Source: JALQUO01 sp964529685 (lineage in GTDB: Bacteria; Pseudomonadota; Alphaproteobacteria; Rickettsiales; Midichloriaceae). Taken from it: a DNA stretch of 64,000 bases. Under the pieces are notes generated by a model. That model did not search any database. It was not told the origin of the DNA and saw only the letters and a list, made by a program, of their open reading frames with translations. Shown piece by piece: positions 45,095-54,773 of the stretch (positions within the stretch are counted from its first letter, which is position 1; the number at the start of each line of letters is the position of its first letter). The position numbers were made by a program, and so were the translations under genes. The stretch is from contig CAZGZC010000004.1 in the NCBI GenBank assembly GCA_964529685.1, positions 1 through 64,000 of the forward strand. Direction: 5' to 3'.

Positions 45095-47453
45095 CTCTTC
45101 TACCTTTCTTTGGAGTCGGCATAGTATTATGTTTAAAAGGTTCAGATAGAGCTAATTGTAGCACTTGATCTGCATTCTCAACTGCAATTATCTTGAGACC
45201 ATCCTTTAAATTTTTTGGTAGCTCTTCAAGATCCTTGACATTCTCAGATGGTATTAAAACATGAGTTACTCCGCCACGTAGAGCAGCCAATAACTTCTCT
45301 TTTAATCCACCTATAGCCAGAACTCTGCCGCCAAGAGTTATTTCACCAGTCATAGCTATCTCGCGTTTTACAGGATTTCTAATTATAGCAGATGTTATAG
45401 ATGTACAGATTGCTATACCAGCTGATGGTCCATCCTTTGGTACAGCTCCTTCAGGAACGTGTAGATGAATATCATTATCTTTGAAGAACTGAGGATCGAT
45501 TGTTAGCTCAGTAGCTCTTGATCTAATATAGCTTAAAGCTGCTAGAACTGATTCTTTCATTACATCGCCTAATTTACCAGTGATCTTAACTTCACCTTTT
45601 CCAGGTAAAACAACTGCTTCAATCTCAAGTAGATCACCACCAGCTTCACTATATGACAAGCCATTTGTGACACCGATCCTATGAGATTCATGCACTAATC
45701 CATATGAGAACTTCTTGACACCTAAAAAATCCTTTATGTTTTTACTTGACACTACGACATGTTTTGCTCCTTCAACCATAATTTTTTTGAGAGATTTTCT
45801 CATTATCTTAGCTATCTCACGATCTAAGTTTCTCACTCCGGACTCACGGGTGTAGTAGCGAATTATATCTAAAATAGCATCATTTTGTATCTCACACTCT
45901 TCTTGCTTCACCCCATGAGCTTTACTCTGCTTAGGAATTAGATAATTTTTAGTTATCTCAATTTTCTCATCTTCAGTATAGCCAGAGAGACGAATTACTT
46001 CTAATCTATCAAGTAATGGTTTTTGAAGATTTGTACTATTTGCAGTTGTAATAAACATGACTTTTGATAGATCATAGTCTATCTCAATATAGTGATCATT
46101 GAAGTGTTTATTTTGCTCTGGATCTAACACCTCAAGCATGGCAGCTGATGGATCGCTTCTATAGTCAGTACCCATCTTATCAATCTCATCTAATAAGATT
46201 AAAGGATTAGATGTCTTTGCCTTCTTCATAGCCTGTATTAGCTTACCAGGCATTGCGCCAACATATGTTCTTCGATGTCCTTTGATTTCGGCTTCATCTC
46301 TTAATCCACCAATAGCAACCTTTACAAACTCACGCCCAGTAGCTTTGGCGATAGATCTGGCTAATGATGTTTTTCCAACGCCAGGAGGTCCTACTAGACA
46401 TATAATTGGGCCTGCAGCACCTTCAGTTCTTAAACCGATTGCTAAGTATTCTATAATCCTCTCCTTTACCTTCTCTAGTCCATAGTGGTCAGAATCAAGT
46501 ACTGTTTGAGCTTCTTTTAGATTATTCTTTATCTTTGAGAATTTTTCCCAAGGCAAGTCTAAGATCCAGTCTAAGTAATTTCTAATGACATTTGCTTCAG
46601 ATGACATGAGATTCATTATGCGAAGTTTCCTCAGCTCACTTTCAGCTTTTTCTTTAGCTTCTTTTGAAAGCTTAGTTTTTTTGATCTTTTGAGAGATTTC
46701 ATTCATCTCATCTTTTGAGTCTTCCTCGCCTAACTCCTTGTGGATAGCTTTTAGCTGTTCATGTAGATAATAATCTCTTTGGCTCTTTTCAATTTGAGTT
46801 TTAACTCTATTTTTAATTCTATAGTCAGCATTTAGAAATTCTATTTCCGCATTAATAAATAGAAGAAGTTGATCAAATTTCTTGCTCACCTTTGTTATTT
46901 CTAAGAGCTTTTGCTTCTTATTAACGCTTAATATTACATGTGAGCTAATTGCATTGATAAGTGATATATGATCTTTAATTTCCAGTATACTAGATAAGAT
47001 ATCATTACTAATTCTTCTATGCATCTTAACATACTCCTCAAATGCTTCTTTGAGAGATCTTACTACAAGTTTTAGATCACTTCCTTTAACTGTATCGTCA
47101 TTATCCTCTAGAAATTTTACTTCTGCCTGTAAATAATCTCCATGTGTGATAAAATTCATTACTTTAACTTTTTCAACTCCTTCAACTAAGATTTTCATAT
47201 TAGAAGGCTGTAGCTTAAGCACTTGTAACACTTTTGATACTACACCAACCTTATATATTTCATTCGGTTTAGGTGAATCATTACTTGGCTCTTTCTGAGC
47301 TATAAGTAAGATCTTTGAATCAAGTTTATCAACTGATTCTATTGCATTGATAGATGCATCTCTGCCTATAAATAGTGGCGCTATCATCTTTGGAAACATA
47401 ACCAAGTCCCTAAGAGGCAGAACTGGATATATAAGAGTTTTATTTTTTGCCAT
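45066..47453 (-). CDS. lon: ATP-dependent Lon protease
   Basis: Cytoplasmic AAA+ serine protease for damaged and regulatory proteins. The N-terminal substrate domain starts YPVLPLRDLVMFPKMIAPLF. The AAA module has GPPGVGKTSLA, ILLDEIDKMG and the sensor region. The C-terminal peptidase domain carries the catalytic Ser in PKDGPSAG and the Lys in GGLKEKLLAALRGG. The full length of 795 is normal for Lon A. The upstream spacer (47454-47584), shared with mreD, contains the small palindrome CACTT-actg-AAGTG at 47530-47543. No clear heat-shock promoter was seen. Confidence 0.97.
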   Translation of the reverse strand: MAKNKTLIYPVLPLRDLVMFPKMIAPLFIGRDASINAIESVDKLDSKILLIAQKEPSNDSPKPNEIYKVGVVSKVLQVLKLQPSNMKILVEGVEKVKVMNFITHGDYLQAEVKFLEDNDDTVKGSDLKLVVRSLKEAFEEYVKMHRRISNDILSSILEIKDHISLINAISSHVILSVNKKQKLLEITKVSKKFDQLLLFINAEIEFLNADYRIKNRVKTQIEKSQRDYYLHEQLKAIHKELGEEDSKDEMNEISQKIKKTKLSKEAKEKAESELRKLRIMNLMSSEANVIRNYLDWILDLPWEKFSKIKNNLKEAQTVLDSDHYGLEKVKERIIEYLAIGLRTEGAAGPIICLVGPPGVGKTSLARSIAKATGREFVKVAIGGLRDEAEIKGHRRTYVGAMPGKLIQAMKKAKTSNPLILLDEIDKMGTDYRSDPSAAMLEVLDPEQNKHFNDHYIEIDYDLSKVMFITTANSTNLQKPLLDRLEVIRLSGYTEDEKIEITKNYLIPKQSKAHGVKQEECEIQNDAILDIIRYYTRESGVRNLDREIAKIMRKSLKKIMVEGAKHVVVSSKNIKDFLGVKKFSYGLVHESHRIGVTNGLSYSEAGGDLLEIEAVVLPGKGEVKITGKLGDVMKESVLAALSYIRSRATELTIDPQFFKDNDIHLHVPEGAVPKDGPSAGIAICTSITSAIIRNPVKREIAMTGEITLGGRVLAIGGLKEKLLAALRGGVTHVLIPSENVKDLEELPKNLKDGLKIIAVENADQVLQLALSEPFKHNTMPTPKKGRRVKIEETFAH

Positions 47454-47584
47454 TAAATTTTAAAATTAATTCTATTTGAGAGATATATTTATTCTATATC
47501 ATGTATATATCTTTTACCACCTATTTTATCACTTACTGAAGTGTAGGAGAATTATTTTTAATTAAGTATACCAATATAAATTAC

Positions 47585-48022
47585 ATGCAAGTAGAAAAAA
47601 GACACTCAGAAGTAAAATTACTACTAATAATATTGTTTTATCTATCTTTTTTACCTGGAAATTCAATATTTGGGATAATTATTATATTTTTGATATTTTT
47701 TATTTGTATGATACAATCAGCACTTAATAACCTACCAAAAGGATTTATTTTTATTACTAGTCTAGTTTTTGAAGTGCTAAGTAGTGGTTTTATAGGACTA
47801 TCTTGCGTTCAATATCTCACAGTAAAGTGTGCTATTTCTTTAGTTAACACAAGCTTTTATACAATCCAAAACAGAAGTAATTTAGTTATGATTATGGCAG
47901 TAACGGTTTTAAGTATCATAGTTATTGTTGTTTTAAAGAGTTTTTATAATTTTAGATTTGATCAGATACTATATATCTTTTACCTATTTACAGATGGTAT
48001 TGACTATAAAATAAGCAAATGA
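47585..48022 (+). CDS. mreD: MreD-like rod-shape membrane protein
   Basis: 145 residues with about five hydrophobic segments and short polar loops. Sequence similarity to MreD cannot be judged by eye. The call rests on size, hydrophobicity (LLLIILFYLSFLPGNSIFGI near the start) and position: it overlaps the PBP2 gene mrdA by 4 bp, the usual mreD-mrdA order. MreD would act in the MreBCD-PBP2-RodA elongation complex. mreB and mreC are not in the window. Confidence 0.6.
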   Translation: MQVEKRHSEVKLLLIILFYLSFLPGNSIFGIIIIFLIFFICMIQSALNNLPKGFIFITSLVFEVLSSGFIGLSCVQYLTVKCAISLVNTSFYTIQNRSNLVMIMAVTVLSIIVIVVLKSFYNFRFDQILYIFYLFTDGIDYKISK

Positions 48023-49668
48023 AGCAGTATTTGACTAGAAGAGCGTTTTTCTTAATGTTCTGTAAATCATTGTTGGTATCATTATTAGGAGTAAGGTTTT
48101 ATAACCTACAAGTTTTATCTAATGATAAATATAAGCTTCTTTCAGATAAAAATAGAATTAGAATCAATATTTTAGAAGCAGCACGTGGTATGATCATTGA
48201 TAGAAACGGAGATATCATTGCTACAAATGCCTTTACTTATACTGCTTCAGTTGATTCTGTTGATAAAATACAGATAGTATTTAATGAGATGAGTAAGATT
48301 TGTCATAAAGTTAACAAAACAAAAGTTGTGTTATGTGAAGATCTTAACTGGGAACAAGTATCAAAAATTGAATCTAATATTACAATTAATCAGATTGTCA
48401 AAATTAATCAAACTTATAAAAGAATCTACCCACATTCAAGCCTGACAGGATATATCACAGGATATACAGGTTTACCATCAAAAGATGAACAAACAGACAA
48501 TGCTTTAAAAAATTCTTTTCTTATTGGTAAAAATGGATTAGAGATGTATTGTGATGCAGATCTCCAAGGCAAGCACGGGATACAAAAAATTGAAGTAAAT
48601 GCCTTTAATAAAGTTATAAAAGACATTAGTTATGAAAACAGCTTGCAGGGTAATACTCTTAAGACATCTATTGATGTTAAACTTCAAAAGAAGATTGCTG
48701 AGATTAACAATGATATGCGTGGAATACATATAGCAATAGATATAAGAAATGGTGAGATTCTAGCAATCTACTCAAGCCCTGGTTATGATCCAAATCTTTT
48801 TACTAATGGGATTAAATCCCAAGATTGGAAAAAACTTATAAATGATCCTGAGAAACCAATGGTTAATAGAGCTATTACAAGTTTATATCCACCAGGCTCA
48901 ACTTTTAAGATGATTAGTTTACTTGCCATTCTAAATTCTGGTATTTCACCAGATGATGCAATTTATTGCTCAGGAGAGTATAGGATTGGTACAAGATTAT
49001 TTCACTGTTGGAAGCAATATGGACATGGATATGTTAATGCTTATACATCTATTGAAAACTCATGTAATATATATTTTGCTATACAAGGGATGAAGTGCGG
49101 TATTGATGCAATTGTTAAAATGGCAAACAAGTTTGGCTTAGGTAAACCAACAAATATTGAGTTGCCTTTTGAATCTAGCGGCATCATTCCGAGTAAAGAT
49201 TGGAAAATTTCAAAATTTAAAAAAAATTGGACCCCAGGCGATACCGTTAATGTTGTTATTGGGCAAGGATTTACACTTACAACTCCAATCCAACTAGCTA
49301 TGATGATTGCTAGAATTGCTTCTGGTTATTTAATTAAACCAACTTTACTTTTATCTAATAATAAAGAGCCTGAACAACTAAAAATCGATTATCTAAATAT
49401 AATTCGGTCATCTATGTATAGCGTAATGAAAAGGCATCATTGGGAAAAATTAGAGATAGCCGGTAAAACAGGGACTGCTCAGGTTATCTCAAAGCGTGAT
49501 GCGAAAGGTAGATATCGAGATCATTCAATGTTTGTTGGTTTTGGTCCCTATAGCAATTCCAAATATGCTGTAGTTAGTATTGTTGAAAATGCAGGATGGG
49601 GAGCTGATACTGCTTTGCCATTAGCTAAGTCTATTTTCAGAGCACTATATGAAACTATTGGGAGATAA
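48019..49668 (+). CDS. mrdA: Penicillin-binding protein 2
   Basis: Class B peptidoglycan transpeptidase of the elongation complex. An N-terminal membrane anchor (AFFLMFCKSLLVSLLGVRF) is followed by the dimerisation domain (ARGMIIDRNGDIIATN). The transpeptidase domain has SxxK in PPGSTFKM, SxN in ENSCNIYF and KTG in AGKTGTAQ. The length of 549 is slightly short of 600. The presence of PBP2 implies that the organism keeps peptidoglycan synthesis in some form. Its TAA abuts the nusG stop on the other strand (TAATTA). Confidence 0.95.
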   Translation: MKQYLTRRAFFLMFCKSLLVSLLGVRFYNLQVLSNDKYKLLSDKNRIRINILEAARGMIIDRNGDIIATNAFTYTASVDSVDKIQIVFNEMSKICHKVNKTKVVLCEDLNWEQVSKIESNITINQIVKINQTYKRIYPHSSLTGYITGYTGLPSKDEQTDNALKNSFLIGKNGLEMYCDADLQGKHGIQKIEVNAFNKVIKDISYENSLQGNTLKTSIDVKLQKKIAEINNDMRGIHIAIDIRNGEILAIYSSPGYDPNLFTNGIKSQDWKKLINDPEKPMVNRAITSLYPPGSTFKMISLLAILNSGISPDDAIYCSGEYRIGTRLFHCWKQYGHGYVNAYTSIENSCNIYFAIQGMKCGIDAIVKMANKFGLGKPTNIELPFESSGIIPSKDWKISKFKKNWTPGDTVNVVIGQGFTLTTPIQLAMMIARIASGYLIKPTLLLSNNKEPEQLKIDYLNIIRSSMYSVMKRHHWEKLEIAGKTGTAQVISKRDAKGRYRDHSMFVGFGPYSNSKYAVVSIVENAGWGADTALPLAKSIFRALYETIGR

Positions 49669-50262
49669 TTACTCTCTTTGAATCCTCATTGCTTGAGTGA
49701 AATCGAGCTCAACTGGTGTTTCTCTACCAAAGATTGAGACAGAGACAGTAATTTTCGTTCTTTCTGTATCAACCATATCAACGCAAGCTGTGAAGCCCTC
49801 AAATGCCCCTTCTTTAATCTCAATGACATCTCCTGGTGAATAGCCAAGTTCTTTAGAAGCACTTGTATTCATCACATTGATTGCTGTTAAATTATCAATC
49901 ATTTTTTGAACTTCTCTATCAGGAATAGGCATTGGTTTTTTGTCTTTACCTAGAAACTTTGCAACACCATTTATTCCTCTGATGAGTGTGAGAGTTTTTT
50001 CATTTATCTCCATTCTAATTAATATGTAACCTGGACAAACTTTTCTTTCAACATCAACCTTTTTACCTCTCTTCATTTCGGTTACCTTCTCAAAAGGAAC
50101 GATGACATCTGATATTAATGTACTAATCCCCTTCTTTTCAGCATCTTCACTAATAGTCTTGGAAATTTTTCTTTCTTGTCCAATCACTGTATTGATAACA
50201 TACCACTTATGGTTGTCTTCAATTTTCTCTTCTACTGTTTCTTTTTCTATTATATTTTCCAT
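49669..50262 (-). CDS. nusG: Transcription termination/antitermination protein NusG
   Basis: Elongation factor linking RNA polymerase with Rho or ribosomes. The NGN domain starts KWYVINTVIGQERKISKTI and includes CPGYILIRM. The KOW domain has GDVIEIKEGAFEGFTACVDM and FGRETPVELDF. The 197-residue length fits alphaproteobacteria. The preceding gene on this strand is secE, one base apart. The usual downstream rplK-rplA genes are absent: nusG ends directly against mrdA. Confidence 0.96.
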   Translation of the reverse strand: MENIIEKETVEEKIEDNHKWYVINTVIGQERKISKTISEDAEKKGISTLISDVIVPFEKVTEMKRGKKVDVERKVCPGYILIRMEINEKTLTLIRGINGVAKFLGKDKKPMPIPDREVQKMIDNLTAINVMNTSASKELGYSPGDVIEIKEGAFEGFTACVDMVDTERTKITVSVSIFGRETPVELDFTQAMRIQRE

Positions 50263-50263
50263 C

Positions 50264-50458
50264 TTAAAGCTTAATTAAAAGTTGTACAAAATTGTATAGT
50301 AAATAGTCCGCAGCAAAAAATATTGATCCTGCAACAAGTACAGCAATAGTGACTATAATTATGGAAATGGTCATATCTTTCTTATTTGGCCAAGTAACAT
50401 GAGATAACTCTTTTTTTATATCATGTAATAAATTTCTTAGGACTTGGATTTTTTCCAT
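50264..50458 (-). CDS. secE: Preprotein translocase subunit SecE
   Basis: Small clamp subunit of the SecYEG channel. 64 residues with an amphipathic stretch LLHDIKKELSHVTWPNKKDM (family motif E...V.WP...E) and one transmembrane helix (ISIIIVTIAVLVAGSIFFAA). The secE-nusG pairing is the normal bacterial order and supports the call. Confidence 0.94.
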   Translation of the reverse strand: MEKIQVLRNLLHDIKKELSHVTWPNKKDMTISIIIVTIAVLVAGSIFFAADYLLYNFVQLLIKL

Positions 50459-50508
50459 TACAACTCTTTTAAGGCTCTATTATATAGAGAGTGATTCGAT
50501 AAATCAAC

Positions 50509-50760
50509 TTATCTTTTATCAGCAAGTTTTATCAGCAACTCTTCACCATAATTTAAATTTTCTGGTATTGGCTCATTATAAATTATGTTCACTATTGCTG
50601 AATAAAGATCTACATCATTTTCAGATAAGAGTTTTTCATATAATTCTATTTCTTCATCTGTCAGTTTATCGAGATTTTGCTCTACAAATTTACCCAAAAT
50701 TATATCTATCTCTTTACAGCCTCTGTGAGTGCTCATGTAAAGTAATTTTTTCTTATTCAT
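50509..50760 (-). CDS. sdhE: Succinate dehydrogenase assembly factor SdhE (DUF339)
   Basis: Promotes covalent flavinylation of SdhA. The family motif RGxxE appears as HRGCKEIDIILGKFVEQNL, followed by TDEEIELYEKLL. Length 83 is typical. The start overlaps the end of the cytochrome c gene by 8 bp, so the two respiratory genes are translationally linked. In many alphaproteobacteria SdhE sits beside recG or mfd. This location differs. Confidence 0.88.
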   Translation of the reverse strand: MNKKKLLYMSTHRGCKEIDIILGKFVEQNLDKLTDEEIELYEKLLSENDVDLYSAIVNIIYNEPIPENLNYGEELLIKLADKR

Positions 50761-51280
50761 CTCTTAATGTTTTGAGGTAAGCTACAATATCAGCTCTTTC
50801 TTTGTCGTCTTTAATTCCTGCAAATGACATTTTTGTTCCAACTATATATTGTTTGGGTGAATAGAGATATCTATAGAGTTGTTCATCATCCCAAAGTATT
50901 CCTGTTGCTTTCCTCATAAGCATTGCTTCTGAGTAACTAAAATCGTCTTTATGAGCTGCATGATTATCATATGTATTCCATAAATTTGGCCCTACTTTAT
51001 TTGGTCCGCCTTTATCTCCCTTATGGCATAAGGTACAAACTTTCTTGAAGAGAGCTTCTCCAAGAGCTGCATCGGCAGTAGCCATTATTTCATGCATATC
51101 TAATATTTCTGGCAGACCAGAGGCTTCTATAACTCTATTTGAGTCCTGTACTTTGATTGCAAAGCCTTGCTTTGAAACATAGTGTTGTGGTCCATAAATT
51201 AATCTTCCAATGTTATCGCTAAAGATAAAAATAAAGATCGCAGTAGCAAAAGCAATAACCAACTTTTCTAGTTCTGACAT
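50753..51280 (-). CDS. cycM: Membrane-anchored cytochrome c (CycM type)
   Basis: Periplasmic electron carrier held by an N-terminal helix (LVIAFATAIFIFIFS). The heme site is CTLCH with the context KVCTLCHKGDKGGPNKVGPNLW. The Met ligand is in VGTKMSFAGI. The end (RADIVAYLKTL) is typical of class I cytochromes c. Length 175 matches alphaproteobacterial CycM, which passes electrons to cytochrome aa3 oxidase. It is translationally overlapped by sdhE. Confidence 0.92.
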   Translation of the reverse strand: MSELEKLVIAFATAIFIFIFSDNIGRLIYGPQHYVSKQGFAIKVQDSNRVIEASGLPEILDMHEIMATADAALGEALFKKVCTLCHKGDKGGPNKVGPNLWNTYDNHAAHKDDFSYSEAMLMRKATGILWDDEQLYRYLYSPKQYIVGTKMSFAGIKDDKERADIVAYLKTLRDE

Positions 51281-51700
51281 ATTTTTAGTAGATTATATGT
51301 TTTATTTTACAATATTTTTATTTCTATGACTAGACACAAGAGGAAAGCTGACATAACAAAATCAATCTTTCGTTTCAATGTTATCAAATCTAAGTATTAT
51401 TATCCATTCTCTGCTTTTCATGTTACCAATCCCTAGTTGTTAGATTTTACATAATCTTAGTCTTTTGAAATTGTAATAATTGTCAAGCTGTAGTTGATCT
51501 ACTTCTTTTAGCTTAAAGAGAGTTTCCATAGCAGTTCTAGGCCTCATGTTATCTATACTTAGTTGTACAATAGTCTCATTTTTTATTGTTAATGCTCACA
51601 TGATAGATAGACTATGATTGATGAAAAACAACGGTAAATAGCATAGCTTTTATTTTTGATAGTTATTTTTGTATAATCTGCAAATAATGAATCATTAATC
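51281..51700. other. Spacer between cycM and mutS, holding a mutS tail copy
   Basis: No intact gene is seen. Bases 51504-51555 are a second copy of the mutS 3' region (separate entry). The flanking ~220 and ~145 bases are A/T-rich, without recognised reading frames or tRNA. Confidence 0.5.
51504..51555 (-). repeat. Copy of the mutS 3' end, 0.2 kb downstream of mutS
   Basis: Matches 51711-51762 at about 50 of 52 bases, with 39 consecutive identical. On the minus strand it encodes NMRPRTAMETLFKLKE against SMTPRTAMETLFKLKE in MutS. The frame then runs on through about 20 unrelated codons instead of ending at ML-stop. The repeat starts a few bases inside the mutS stop. Confidence 0.92.
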
Positions 51701-54250
51701 TTAAAGCATTTCTTTTAGCTTAAAGAGAGTTTCCATAGCAGTTCTAGGCGTCATGCTATCTACTTGTAGATGTAAGATCATCTTATATAATGTATCTAGT
51801 TTTGTATCAGGTTTTGATTCAATTTTAACTCTTTCTAATTCATTCAGCACTTCATATGCGCGACTGAGGATCTCTTGAGGCATGCCAGCTAGCTCAGCTA
51901 CATGGATGCCATACGATTTATCTGCGCGACCCACTATAACTTCGTGAGCAAAAGTTATCTCATCTTTCCATTCAATGACCTTCATTGTGTGACATGAAAG
52001 GTTCTGTAGCTTCTCCTCAAGCTTACACATTTCGTGATAATGGGTTGCAAAGAGCATTCTACTACCAATTAAATGATGTATATACTCAACTAACGCTTTA
52101 GCAATTGCTAGTCCATCATAAGTTGAAGTACCTCGACCAACTTCATCCATTATTATGAGAGATCTATTTGTTGCAGAGCGAGTTATATAGGCTGTCTCAA
52201 GCATTTCAACCATAAAAGTTGACTGACCACTACTAATGTTATCTGAGGCACCAATTCTACTAAAGAGCTTATCTACAACTCCAATTTCTGCCTTTGTAGC
52301 TGGCACAAAACTACCAATCTGAGCTAATATACAAATTATTGCATTTTGCCTTAAAAAAGTACTTTTTCCTGCCATATTAGGTCCAGTTATTAGCCATATA
52401 AGATCCTTATCATTTAAGTTACAATTGTTTGGAACAAATTTATTTTTAAGATAGTCTTGAACCATAGGATGATATCCATCAACTATGTTAAAGGTAAAAC
52501 TATCGTTAACTGTAGGACGAACATATCCACTAGAGATTGCTAGCTCAGCTAGCCCTGCAAAGATATCTATCGAAGCTACTCCATTTGATATTGCTGATAT
52601 AAGTTCTGAGTTATCTGACAAAGTTTTGTAGAGATTATCTAATATACCTTGTTCAATCCTAGATATTTTTGTTCCACACATAACTATATCTGTTTCAAGT
52701 AACTTTAGTTCGTCGGTTGTATATCTTACAGCTGATCCAAGAGTTTGTTTATGTCGAAAAATATCATCTTTTATCTTACTGGCATTAGTTGAAGAAACCT
52801 CTATAAAGTAGCCAAGAACATTATTTTTATTTATCCTGAGAGTGGATATACCAGTCATAGTTCTATACTTATCTCTCAATTGATCAATTCTATCTTGGGT
52901 GTTATTTTTTATGTCATATAGCCTATCAAGAGCCGGATCAAACTCATTTCTGATAATGCTTTTATCTTCACTAATTTCATTTATATCACTTATGAGTGTA
53001 TTCTGTAGCATAGTAAAAAATTTGTCAAATGGCGGTATTTCCATAATGAATGACTGGATAGCTGTTGTCATACCTCTACCATGTATTATGTCAGCAATCT
53101 TTAACATTATCTCTAGACCATCTCTAATATAAAATAGATCTTTTATAGCTGTACGGCCAGCACTTATTCTACTTATCGCTCTCTCTATATCAGGAAAAGA
53201 TGTTAACAACCCTCTAATCTTTTGCTTCACATCATTAAAAGATATAAATTCCTCAACATTATCTAATCGAGAGTTTATAGCTTTAGGATTTGTTAGTGGC
53301 GATGATAAATAGGTAGATAATAGCCTCCCTCCTGCTCCAGTAAGTGTTTTATCAATGACTGATAGCAGACTACGCGAATCATCTCTTATGCCTCGAGTTA
53401 TCTCTAAATTGTATCTTGTAGCTCGGTCTATCTTCATAAAGTTACTATTACTCACTCTAGTTAAATTATTTAACTTAGGCATTGAAGCCTTTTGAGTGAA
53501 CCTTAGGTACTCTATAAGGACGCCAGCAGCTATTATTTCATCTTGAGAGAAATCACCAATGCTACTGATAAAGCTGATCTTGTAAAACTCTAAGAGGCTT
53601 TTATGACAGCGGTTATAATCAAAGAGACTATCTGGACGTCTAGTGACTGCAAATTTCTCAAGATTAGTCGCTATGAATGAATCGTAAGCTAATAAGTCAG
53701 GAAGAATCACTTCTCTTGGCATAATTCTCTCTATCTCTGTTGGTAATGCATCTATATGAATAGTTTCAACTGAAAAAGATCCAACCGATATATCTGTCAC
53801 TGCAATTGCTAGTTTCTCTCCTTTCTTTGTTATTACTACTAAATTATTTGATTCTTTTGATTCAAGTAAAATTTCCTCCATAATAGTGCCAGATGTTATA
53901 ATTCTTACAACTTCACGTTGTACAACAGCTTTATATCCTCTCTTTTTAGCTTCTTCTGGCGATTCTATCTGTTCACATATTGCTACTGAATGACCTCGCT
54001 TAAGCAGCTTGTGAATATAAAACTCGCTTGCATGGAATGGAACCCCGCACATTGGAATATCTTGTGATAGGTATTTTCCTCTCTTTGTGAGAGTAATATC
54101 TAGCTCCCGTGAGGACAGTATTGCATCATCAAAGAATAGCTCATAAAAATCCCCCATTCTGTAAAAAAGAAGATACTCTTGATGCTGAGCCTTTATGTGC
54201 AAGTACTGCTGCATCATTGGTGTCAAACCTTGATTATGATCTGAAATCAT
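51701..54250 (-). CDS. mutS: DNA mismatch repair protein MutS
   Basis: Recognises mismatches and starts methyl-directed or nick-directed repair. The mismatch-reading Phe-x-Glu is in YRMGDFYELFFDDA. The ATPase has Walker A GPNMAGKSTFLRQ, the IGASDNISSGQSTFMVEM block, Walker B LIIMDEVGRGTSTYDG and the FATHYHE loop. The 849-residue length is normal. It is divergent from nuoI, with 46 bases between the starts. A second copy of its last ~50 bases lies downstream. Confidence 0.97.
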   Translation of the reverse strand: MISDHNQGLTPMMQQYLHIKAQHQEYLLFYRMGDFYELFFDDAILSSRELDITLTKRGKYLSQDIPMCGVPFHASEFYIHKLLKRGHSVAICEQIESPEEAKKRGYKAVVQREVVRIITSGTIMEEILLESKESNNLVVITKKGEKLAIAVTDISVGSFSVETIHIDALPTEIERIMPREVILPDLLAYDSFIATNLEKFAVTRRPDSLFDYNRCHKSLLEFYKISFISSIGDFSQDEIIAAGVLIEYLRFTQKASMPKLNNLTRVSNSNFMKIDRATRYNLEITRGIRDDSRSLLSVIDKTLTGAGGRLLSTYLSSPLTNPKAINSRLDNVEEFISFNDVKQKIRGLLTSFPDIERAISRISAGRTAIKDLFYIRDGLEIMLKIADIIHGRGMTTAIQSFIMEIPPFDKFFTMLQNTLISDINEISEDKSIIRNEFDPALDRLYDIKNNTQDRIDQLRDKYRTMTGISTLRINKNNVLGYFIEVSSTNASKIKDDIFRHKQTLGSAVRYTTDELKLLETDIVMCGTKISRIEQGILDNLYKTLSDNSELISAISNGVASIDIFAGLAELAISSGYVRPTVNDSFTFNIVDGYHPMVQDYLKNKFVPNNCNLNDKDLIWLITGPNMAGKSTFLRQNAIICILAQIGSFVPATKAEIGVVDKLFSRIGASDNISSGQSTFMVEMLETAYITRSATNRSLIIMDEVGRGTSTYDGLAIAKALVEYIHHLIGSRMLFATHYHEMCKLEEKLQNLSCHTMKVIEWKDEITFAHEVIVGRADKSYGIHVAELAGMPQEILSRAYEVLNELERVKIESKPDTKLDTLYKMILHLQVDSMTPRTAMETLFKLKEML

Positions 54251-54296
54251 TGTTTACAAAGATTAATTTTGTTATAATTAAAAGAAAATTTCATAT

Positions 54297-54773
54297 ATGC
54301 CTGCATCTTGCAAGAAAAAAGTTTCATACATTTTTTTCTACTTCTTTATGGTGGATTTTTTGATTGGGTTATATAAAGTCTTTTGTTACATGTTAAAGCC
54401 AAAAGTAACATTAAATTATCCATATGAAAAGGGTGCTGTCAGTAAAAAGTTCCGCGGCCAGCATGCTTTACGGCTATATCCTAGTGGAGAGGAAAGATGT
54501 ATAGCTTGTAAGTTGTGTGAATCAATTTGCCCAGCGCAAGCAATTACTATTAATGCAGAGGCAAGGCAAGATGGCAGCCGCAGAACAACGCGTTATGATA
54601 TAGACATGACCAAATGTATATATTGTGGGCTGTGTCAAGAAGCTTGTCCAGTAGATGCTATAGTTGAAACTCACATTTTTGAATATGCGACTGAGACACA
54701 TGAAGCACTCTACTTTTCAAAAGCTAAACTCTTAGAAAATGGAAAGAGATTTGAAAATACTATGTTTTATTAA
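54297..54773 (+). CDS. nuoI: NADH-quinone oxidoreductase subunit I
   Basis: Carries the two [4Fe-4S] clusters N6a and N6b of complex I. Both CxxCxxCxxxCP motifs are present (CIACKLCESICPAQAI and CIYCGLCQEACPVDAI), with RRTTRYDIDMTKC between them. The N-terminal amphipathic part precedes KVTLNYPYEKG. The protein ends at ENGKRFENTMFY, about ten residues earlier than rickettsial NuoI as recalled. It lies alone, not in a nuo operon. The 3' end overlaps that of the convergent protease-like gene by 4 bp (TTAA), and a copy of the 3' end lies beyond that gene. Confidence 0.95.
   Translation: MPASCKKKVSYIFFYFFMVDFLIGLYKVFCYMLKPKVTLNYPYEKGAVSKKFRGQHALRLYPSGEERCIACKLCESICPAQAITINAEARQDGSRRTTRYDIDMTKCIYCGLCQEACPVDAIVETHIFEYATETHEALYFSKAKLLENGKRFENTMFY
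54713..54772 (+). repeat. Direct repeat, left copy (3' end of nuoI)
   Basis: The last 60 bases of nuoI up to its stop recur at 55572-55632 in the same orientation at about 87% identity, judged by eye. The two copies flank the convergent protease-like gene. Confidence 0.85.

Noticed and set aside
47530..47543. Palindrome CACTT-actg-AAGTG between lon and mreD
   Set aside because: Too short to distinguish from chance in A/T-rich DNA. Noted only as a possible operator.
54109..54363. Plus-strand frame over the mutS start
   Set aside because: Antisense to conserved MutS sequence and overlapping the nuoI start in another frame.
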